Shown: positions 59,112-64,000 of the stretch, piece after piece | How positions within the stretch are numbered: the stretch's first letter is position 1 | How the letters are laid out: each line of letters opens with the position of its first letter | Origin: Nocardia farcinica | GTDB lineage: Bacteria; Actinomycetota; Actinomycetes; Mycobacteriales; Mycobacteriaceae | DNA length: 64,000 bases | Assembly (NCBI RefSeq): GCF_001182745.1 | Contig: NZ_LN868939.1 | Coordinates: 1,178,001-1,242,000, forward strand | Direction of reading: 5' to 3' | Translations under genes and position numbers: made by a program | Notes under the pieces: generated by a model | Seen by the model: only the letters and a program-made list of their open reading frames with translations | What the model was told of the DNA's origin: nothing | Databases searched by the model: none

Positions 59112-60152
59112 ATGCGTGCACAGCTGCCTGCCGTCCTGGCGCAGCTCCCGGCCAAGATCGCGGAGCTGCTCACCGCGCACCGCGCGAACCTGCGGGCGCG
59201 CACCTACCCGACCACGGCGCTGAATCCGCCCACCGCCCAGCGCGAGGTCATCCCCGTGACCCGCCCGGACGGCGCCCGGCTGCGCGTGCACGCCTACGGT
59301 CCCGCGGGCGCGCCGACCATCGTGCTCGTGCACGGCTGGACCTGCGCCATCGAATACTGGAACCCGCAGATCAACGCCTTCGCCGGGGACTACCGGGTGG
59401 TCGCCTACGACCAGCGCGGCCACGGCGAGAGCGAACGCGGCACCGCGCCCCTGACGATGGACCTGCTCGCCGACGACCTCGCGGCCGTGCTCGACGCCGC
59501 GGTGCCCGCGGGGGAGAAGGCGGTCCTCGTCGGGCACAGCCTCGGCGGCATGACCCTGCAGGCCTGGGCGGCGCGCAACCCCGGCGAGGTCACCCGCCGC
59601 GCGCACGCGGTGCTGCTCACCAATACCGCCCCGCACGGCCTGGTCGACACCACCACGGTGGTGCCGTTCTTCAACCGGCCGATGCGGTTCAAGCGCACCG
59701 GTGTGTCGCTGCCGCTGGCCGTCGGCAAGGTCGGCCTCGGCACCCCGATCGTCTTCCCGCCCGTGCGGCCGGTGCGCTGGCTGTTCGCCCGCCAGGTGAT
59801 GTGCCTGGCCTGCGACAGCGACCGGGTCGACTTCGGCATGGCGATCGTGCGCTCGTGCCCGGCCGCGGTGCGCGCGGAGTTCGGCAAGCTGCTCGCGGTG
59901 ATGGACCTCGGCGAGGCGGCCCGCAACCTGGTGGTGCCCACCACCGTGCTGGCCGGGTCGTTCGACGATTTGACGCCGCCGGTGCACTCCGAACTGATCG
60001 CCGAGATGCTCGAGTCGGTGGGCAGCCTGGACCGCTACGCGGTGTTCGAGACCGGCCACCTGGGCAACGTCGAGATGTTCGAGCGATTCAACGACGAACT
60101 GGCGCGCGTGCTGGACTCGGTGCACAGCAGGCGCGCCGAAGCCGTCGGCTGA
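59112..60152 (+). CDS. alpha/beta hydrolase
   Basis: 346 residues. Oxyanion region LVHGWTCAIEYW, then YDQRGHGESERG, nucleophile in VGHSLGGMTLQAW, Asp in FDDLTPPVHSE and His in TGHLGNVEMFERF. AAAGGAG upstream of the ATG. It may be a lipid or ester hydrolase; it has no membrane anchor. In mycobacteria this place between DUF2516 and deoC carries a different gene, so it looks like an insertion. Probably controlled by the inverted repeat in its promoter. Confidence 0.87.
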   Translation: MRAQLPAVLAQLPAKIAELLTAHRANLRARTYPTTALNPPTAQREVIPVTRPDGARLRVHAYGPAGAPTIVLVHGWTCAIEYWNPQINAFAGDYRVVAYDQRGHGESERGTAPLTMDLLADDLAAVLDAAVPAGEKAVLVGHSLGGMTLQAWAARNPGEVTRRAHAVLLTNTAPHGLVDTTTVVPFFNRPMRFKRTGVSLPLAVGKVGLGTPIVFPPVRPVRWLFARQVMCLACDSDRVDFGMAIVRSCPAAVRAEFGKLLAVMDLGEAARNLVVPTTVLAGSFDDLTPPVHSELIAEMLESVGSLDRYAVFETGHLGNVEMFERFNDELARVLDSVHSRRAEAVG

Positions 60153-60198
60153 GGTTGTCGCAGCCGTCGGCTGAGGTTGTCGCAGCCGTCGGCTGAGG
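60141..60198. repeat. 22-bp tandem repeat, two full copies and a partial one, over the 3' end of the hydrolase gene
   Basis: Unit GCCGTCGGCTGAGGTTGTCG plus CA at 60141-60162 and 60163-60184; the third copy breaks off after about 14 bases. The first unit contains the hydrolase stop codon. Same kind of event as the 32-bp duplication at the tetR end. Confidence 0.85.
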
Positions 60199-60206
60199 CT
60201 GTCTCT

Positions 60207-61097
60207 TCAGGAGAAGACCACGGTGCGGCGGCCGTGCACCAGCACCCGCCCCTCCAGATGCCAGCGCAGGCCACGGGCCAGTACCACCCGCTCGATGTCG
60301 CGGCCCTGCCGCACCATGTCGCGCACCTGGTCGGCGTGGTCGATGCGGATCACGTCCTGCTCGATGATCGGCCCGGCGTCCAGTTCGGGCGTCACGTAGT
60401 GGCAGGTGGCCCCGATCAGCTTCACTCCGCGGGCGAACGCCTGGTGGTAGGGCCTGGCCCCGACGAACGAGGGCAGGAAGCTGTGGTGGATGTTGATGGC
60501 GCGGCCGGCCCAGTGCTCGCACAGCTGCGGCGGCAGCACCTGCATGAACCGGGCCAGCACCACCGCGTGCGGATCGTGCGCGTCGACCAGTTCCCGCACC
60601 TGCTCGAAGGCCGGACCGCGCTCGGCGGGGTCCTTCGGGAAGGGCACGTGGTGGAACTTCACCCCGTGCGCCTCGGTCATCGCGGCCAGATCGGGATGGT
60701 TGCCGATCACCGCCTCGATGGTGGCGGGCAGTTCCCCCGAGGCGGCCCGGCCCAGCAGGTCGTGCAGGCAGTGCCCGTCGCGGCTGACCAACAGCACCGC
60801 GCGCCTGCGCGCGCCGGAGTCGTGCACCTGCCATTCGGTCTCCGGGCTGAGCTCGGCGGCCACCTCGGCGAAGCGCTCGCGCAGCTCGTCGAGCTCGAAG
60901 GGCACCGTCGCGGCCTTGATCGCCTGGCGGGTGAAGAACCAGCCGGTGTCCTCGTCGGAGTGGTACCCGGCCTCGGAGATCGACCCGCCGAATTCGGCGA
61001 TGAAGGACGTGATCCTGGCGATGATGCCCGGACGGTCCGGGCATCCCAGGGTGAGCACGTAGCGACGATCTTCCTGACTGGGCACGGCGGGACTCAT
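60207..61097 (-). CDS. purU: formyltetrahydrofolate deformylase
   Basis: 296 residues. N-terminal ACT domain (RYVLTLGCPDRPGIIARITSFIAEFGGSI) and the formyltransferase-like hydrolase with NIHHSFLPSFVGARPYHQA and the HYVTPELDAGPIIEQD region holding the catalytic Asp. It releases formate from 10-formyl-THF, balancing one-carbon pools and supplying formate for PurT-type purine synthesis. ATG at 61097; the upstream in-frame codons are not family-like. Confidence 0.95.
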   Translation of the reverse strand: MSPAVPSQEDRRYVLTLGCPDRPGIIARITSFIAEFGGSISEAGYHSDEDTGWFFTRQAIKAATVPFELDELRERFAEVAAELSPETEWQVHDSGARRRAVLLVSRDGHCLHDLLGRAASGELPATIEAVIGNHPDLAAMTEAHGVKFHHVPFPKDPAERGPAFEQVRELVDAHDPHAVVLARFMQVLPPQLCEHWAGRAINIHHSFLPSFVGARPYHQAFARGVKLIGATCHYVTPELDAGPIIEQDVIRIDHADQVRDMVRQGRDIERVVLARGLRWHLEGRVLVHGRRTVVFS

Positions 61098-61154
61098 GAG
61101 CCCATTCTCACAGGCCACCGCCGCGCACCGGCCGGGTGCCCGGGCCCGTGCCGC

Positions 61155-61679
61155 TCACAATTCGTAAAAGGGCTCCGCATAATGGAATTCGCCGGCGATC
61201 TGCGGCTCGAAGGCGGTCAGCGGCCGCACCTGGAAGTGCGAGGCCCATTCGGGCTCGTCCGGCGCGATGCCCAGTCGCGCCGCCGGCACGAAGCCGAAGC
61301 GGGGGTAGTACTCCAGGCTGCCCAGCAAACCGATCAGCGACTCGTCCAGCGCGTCGGCGGCGCCGAGCGCGGCGTGCATGAGCGCCGAGCCGACCCCGCG
61401 GCCCTGGTGGTCGGCGCGCACGCCGAGCGGGCCGAGGCCGAGGGCGGGGAACGGGCCGACCGCGGCCCTGGTGAGGCAGACGTGGCCGACCACGTCGTCG
61501 TGTTCCACCGCGACCAGGGAGAGCGTCGCGATCCAGCCGGGGTCGCGGCGCAGCCGCTCGACCAGCGCCACTTCGGGCGGTTCCGGCAGGTTCGCGGACC
61601 CGGGGGCCGTGGCGAAGGCGCTGCGATGCACCTGCGCGATGGCGGCGGCATCCGCGGCGCGTTCGCGTCGGATCAGCAC
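61155..61679 (-). CDS. GNAT family N-acetyltransferase
   Basis: 174 residues from a GTG with GGAGG upstream. Acetyl-CoA loop [20 protein letters not shown] and the following [16 protein letters not shown] are typical of the YhbS-like group. The ORF could be read further upstream but the leader is not family-like. The substrate is unknown. Divergent from deoC, with the 21-bp repeats in between. Confidence 0.88.
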   Translation of the reverse strand: MLIRRERAADAAAIAQVHRSAFATAPGSANLPEPPEVALVERLRRDPGWIATLSLVAVEHDDVVGHVCLTRAAVGPFPALGLGPLGVRADHQGRGVGSALMHAALGAADALDESLIGLLGSLEYYPRFGFVPAARLGIAPDEPEWASHFQVRPLTAFEPQIAGEFHYAEPFYEL

Positions 61680-61778
61680 GGTGTCGTCTCCTCCCGAACG
61701 AAGTTGGCCATGCACGCGAAACCACCGATGCGTATGCAGTCTGCGGGACGCACCACCGGCCTGGCAACGCAATTCGGT

Positions 61779-61862
61779 GGTGTGCCGCGCTTCACGTGCG
61801 GTGTGCCGAGCTTCGCATACGGCGTGCCGGACCGCGCAGACGGTGTGCCAGACTGCGCAGCA
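61779..61862. repeat. four 21-bp direct repeats directly before deoC
   Basis: Units start at 61779, 61800, 61821 and 61842, each beginning GGTGTGCC or GGCGTGCC with a looser second half (for example GCGCTTCACGTGC, GAGCTTCGCATAC). The last unit runs into the deoC ATG. The period equals two helical turns. There is no ribosome-binding site before deoC, so this array occupies the whole leader. Confidence 0.8.
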
Positions 61863-62530
61863 TGGCAGAAACCGCGTTGCCGACCAGGGCCGAGGTGGCC
61901 GCTCGCATCGACCACACGCTGCTGGCGCCCGAGGCCACCGACGACGACGTCGCCGCGCTGGTGGCCGAGGCGCGCGACCTCGGCGTGTACGCCGTCTGCG
62001 TCTCGCCGTCGATGCTGCCGGTGCGCGCGCCCGGACTGGTCGTGGCCACCGTCGCGGGATTCCCCTCGGGCAAACATCATTCGCTGGTCAAGGGGGCCGA
62101 GGCGCGGCTGGCGGTGGACCAGGGCGCGGCCGAGGTCGACATGGTGATCGACGTGGGCGCCGCCCGCGCGGGCGAATACAGCGCGGTGCTCGCCGACATC
62201 GTGACCGTGCGCGAGGCGATCTCGGATCGCGCGGTGCTCAAGGTGATCATCGAATCGGCGGCGCTGTCGGACGAGGCGATCGTGGAGGTCTGCCGCGTCG
62301 CCGAACGCGCGGGCGCCGATTTCGTCAAGACCTCGACCGGTTTTCATCCCGCGGGCGGGGCGAGCGTGCACGCGGTGCGGCTGATGGCCGAGACGGTGGG
62401 CGGCAGGCTCGGCATCAAGGCCAGCGGTGGCATCCGCACCGCGGCGGCGGCCGCCGAACTGCTCGCGGCGGGCGCCACCCGGCTCGGGCTGTCCAAGTCG
62501 GCGGCGGTGCTGGACGGTTTCCCCTCCTGA
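61862..62530 (+). CDS. deoC: deoxyribose-phosphate aldolase
   Basis: 222 residues. Class [66 protein letters not shown] with the Schiff-base Lys and the KASGGIR loop. It splits 2-deoxyribose-5-phosphate to glyceraldehyde-3-phosphate and acetaldehyde. Matches Rv0478 in position. The ATG has no ribosome-binding site and follows the repeat array. Confidence 0.95.
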   Translation: MAETALPTRAEVAARIDHTLLAPEATDDDVAALVAEARDLGVYAVCVSPSMLPVRAPGLVVATVAGFPSGKHHSLVKGAEARLAVDQGAAEVDMVIDVGAARAGEYSAVLADIVTVREAISDRAVLKVIIESAALSDEAIVEVCRVAERAGADFVKTSTGFHPAGGASVHAVRLMAETVGGRLGIKASGGIRTAAAAAELLAAGATRLGLSKSAAVLDGFPS

Positions 62531-62540
62531 CCGCATCCAC

Positions 62541-63263
62541 TCAGCAGCGGACGTCGCTGCTGCCGGTGCTCTGGAGTTCGGTGCGACCACCGGCCAGGTG
62601 CACGTCGATCCCGTTGTCGGTGACCTCGATCTCGGTGGCGCGCAAGCCCATCGGATAGCTCTGCAGGCTCTCGGTGAAGACGTCGACGATGCCCGCGACC
62701 AGGTCGGTCGGCAAGCCGATGCCCAGTACCTCGGCGGACATGGTCTGCACGTCCACCGCGCCGTCGCGCACCTGCGGGCGGACCTGGAGCTGGGCCAGGC
62801 CGCCGAGCACGTCGAGGGTGATGACGTCCGACGCCGCCGACGACCGCACCCCGCTGACCATGCCGGCCAGGGTCTGCTCGATGCCGTCGTTGCTCCAGGT
62901 GACATCGGCCTCGGAGCTGCCCACCGTGCCGCCCTTGCCGTTGTCGGCGACCTCCACGTCGCGGAAGGTGGCGTGCACGTTCATGCCGACGGCGGGGCCG
63001 AACTTGTCGTCCTTGCTGTCCACGGTCACCGAGGAGACCTTGCCGTCCAGCCAGGTGATCAGCAGCGGCTTGGCGCCGAACCCGACGTCGATCTTCGAGC
63101 CCATCTCCTGCTCGAACTGGCTGCTGATGCACTTGGAGACCGCGTGGCGGGCGTATGCCTCACCGGCGACCAGCGCCGTGACCAGCAGCGTGGCGACGAC
63201 AGCCAGCGCGATCACCAGGGTGCGCCTGCTGACGCGCGGTGCGGCGGGGGGTGAGGTAGTCAT
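62541..63263 (-). CDS. DUF2993 exported/anchored lipid-binding-like protein (Rv0479c-like)
   Basis: 240 residues. N-terminal membrane segment (about 15-36), then the DUF2993 domain, a BPI/SMP-like fold: AVSKCISSQFEQEMGSKIDVGF, PLLITWLDGKVSSVTVDSKD and repeated amphipathic strands, ending SSDVRC. It probably sits on the outer side of the plasma membrane. Converges on deoC with a 10-bp gap, the same order as Rv0478-Rv0479c. Confidence 0.87.
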   Translation of the reverse strand: MTTSPPAAPRVSRRTLVIALAVVATLLVTALVAGEAYARHAVSKCISSQFEQEMGSKIDVGFGAKPLLITWLDGKVSSVTVDSKDDKFGPAVGMNVHATFRDVEVADNGKGGTVGSSEADVTWSNDGIEQTLAGMVSGVRSSAASDVITLDVLGGLAQLQVRPQVRDGAVDVQTMSAEVLGIGLPTDLVAGIVDVFTESLQSYPMGLRATEIEVTDNGIDVHLAGGRTELQSTGSSDVRC

Positions 63264-63362
63264 GACGGAGATTCTTCCGCACGTTTCTGTGGCGGCTCTG
63301 AGGTCGGGGTGAGGGATGCGAATGTGACATGTGACACAGAATTCCAGCGTAGCCTGAGTGTC

Positions 63363-63971
63363 ATGGCTGGTGAGGCGCGGGGCAGCGCACCCGGATCCGT
63401 CGATCGACGGTGGCGGGTGCTGCGGCGACTCGCCGGTCGACACGCCGGATTCTTCACCACCCGGCAGGTGCTGCGCGCCGGATGTGAGGCGCGGGTCCGC
63501 GCCGCCCTCGCCGAAGGGACGGTCCGGCGCGCGGGCGTCGGCATCCTGCGCCTGTCCGAATGGCCGGAAGGCCCGCTCGACGAGTACGCGATGTGGTCGG
63601 CCTGGTTCGACGGCGCGGTCGCCGTCTCCCACCACAGCGCGGCCGATCTGCACGGGCTCGGCCGGCTGCGCCCCCGGTTCCTGCACCTGTCGGTGGGCGC
63701 GGGCCGGCCGCCGGTGACGCCGCGGCTGGTGGTGCTGCGCCGCGCCCTGCCCGCCGCCGATCTGGAGTCGGCGGGCGCGTTCCTGGTCACCACCCCGGTG
63801 CGCACCGTCGTCGATCTCGCCGAGACCGACATCGGCCAGGCCGCCCTCGACGAGGTGGTTCGCGACGCCGTCGTCATCGGGCGCTGCACCCACGACGAGA
63901 TCGCCACCGCCGCAAGCACTCTCGAGCTCCGCTCGGCCGCCCGTGTGCGCCGTGCGCTGGACGGGGTGTGA
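63363..63971 (+). CDS. AbiEi-type antitoxin/transcriptional regulator
   Basis: 202 residues. N-terminal winged helix with RHAGFFTTRQVLRAGCEARVRAALAEGTVRRAGVGILRL and the AbiEi domain AVSHHSAADLHGLGRLRPRFLHLSV, then TTPVRTVVDLAE. A -10-like TAGCCT ends seven bases before the ATG, so a leaderless mRNA is possible. Type IV toxin-antitoxin pairs put the AbiEii nucleotidyltransferase next; a coupled frame begins right at its stop. Confidence 0.78.
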   Translation: MAGEARGSAPGSVDRRWRVLRRLAGRHAGFFTTRQVLRAGCEARVRAALAEGTVRRAGVGILRLSEWPEGPLDEYAMWSAWFDGAVAVSHHSAADLHGLGRLRPRFLHLSVGAGRPPVTPRLVVLRRALPAADLESAGAFLVTTPVRTVVDLAETDIGQAALDEVVRDAVVIGRCTHDEIATAASTLELRSAARVRRALDGV

Positions 63972-64000
63972 TCAGCGCGGCGCCACCGCCGACCACGGCA
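63968..64000 (+). CDS. start of the next gene, cut by the window edge
   Basis: A GTG shares GTGA with the stop of the AbiEi-type gene and the frame stays open to the edge (11 codons, MISAAPPPTTA). The coupling suggests the partner of the AbiEi-type protein, possibly an AbiEii toxin, but nothing diagnostic is visible. Confidence 0.35.
   Translation, partial: MISAAPPPTTA

Noticed and set aside
1..64000. CRISPR arrays, insertion sequences, tRNA or rRNA genes
   Set aside because: No regularly spaced repeat-spacer pattern, transposase, integrase, or cloverleaf/ribosomal sequence was recognised on reading both strands.

Overview
The window reads as chromosomal DNA of a mycolic-acid actinomycete, most probably Nocardia or a close relative. 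GC and third-position GC are very high. GTG starts and 4-bp ATGA/GTGA stop-start overlaps are common. Many products match Mycobacterium families: RamB, Icl1/AceA, FadB2, HbhA, PitA with DUF3349, and EspG. The order ramB, then aceA-fadB2, then tetR, DUF445, XRE, hbhA, DUF2516, deoC, DUF2993 follows the M. tuberculosis block Rv0465c-Rv0479c, but is spread over about 54 kb by inserted blocks.

Left part (1-15.9 kb): a carboxymuconolactone-decarboxylase-like gene cut by the edge; a NERD-like membrane protein; a urea ABC importer operon urtABCDE ending in a GntR/FCD regulator, with a GlnR-like box and a 15-bp palindrome in front of urtA; ramB; an ATP-dependent DNA ligase; a pitA cluster with two DUF3349 genes; a PfkB sugar kinase; and a molybdenum-cofactor pair (MobA-like, XdhC).

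Purine block (16.1-26.1 kb): a tightly coupled operon for xanthine to ureidoglycolate plus urea: uraD, uraH, uricase, 8-oxoguanine-deaminase-like, two-gene xanthine dehydrogenase (FAD subunit, then a fused Fe-S/Mo subunit), a citrate-lyase-type aldolase, allantoicase and PuuE allantoinase. The XdhC/MobA pair is divergent from it, and the urea importer nearby fits a nitrogen-scavenging theme. A predicted three-way-junction RNA lies just before the xanthine dehydrogenase genes.

Accessory island (26.1-31.3 kb): less typical composition, an orphan PD-(D/E)XK-like nuclease with an acidic immunity-like partner, tiny ORFs, an aminotransferase IV, an HTH fused to a formylglycine-generating-enzyme-like domain, and gene debris.

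Central part (31.3-45 kb): secreted lipase, CDF metal exporter, aceA with RamB-type and CRP-type sites, fadB2, a MetE homologue that has lost three of four zinc ligands, a Fic protein behind a 20-bp-arm palindrome, AI-2E permease, zinc alcohol dehydrogenase, PDZ serine protease, and a VKOR-DsbA pair.

Quinolone block (45-49 kb): a TetR repressor divergent from an esterase, a flavin monooxygenase and an HOD-type cofactor-free dioxygenase. This matches the aqdRABC system that degrades Pseudomonas alkylquinolone signals. Two identical palindromes sit in the divergent promoter.

Right part (49-64 kb): LexA paralogue, PPK2, an ESX-accessory trio (WXG-like, PPE-like, EspG), saccharopine-dehydrogenase-like enzyme, AarF kinase, the Rv0472c-Rv0479c-like block with an extra hydrolase, purU and GNAT genes, and an AbiEi-type regulator at the edge. 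No tRNA, rRNA, CRISPR array, transposase or integrase was recognised.
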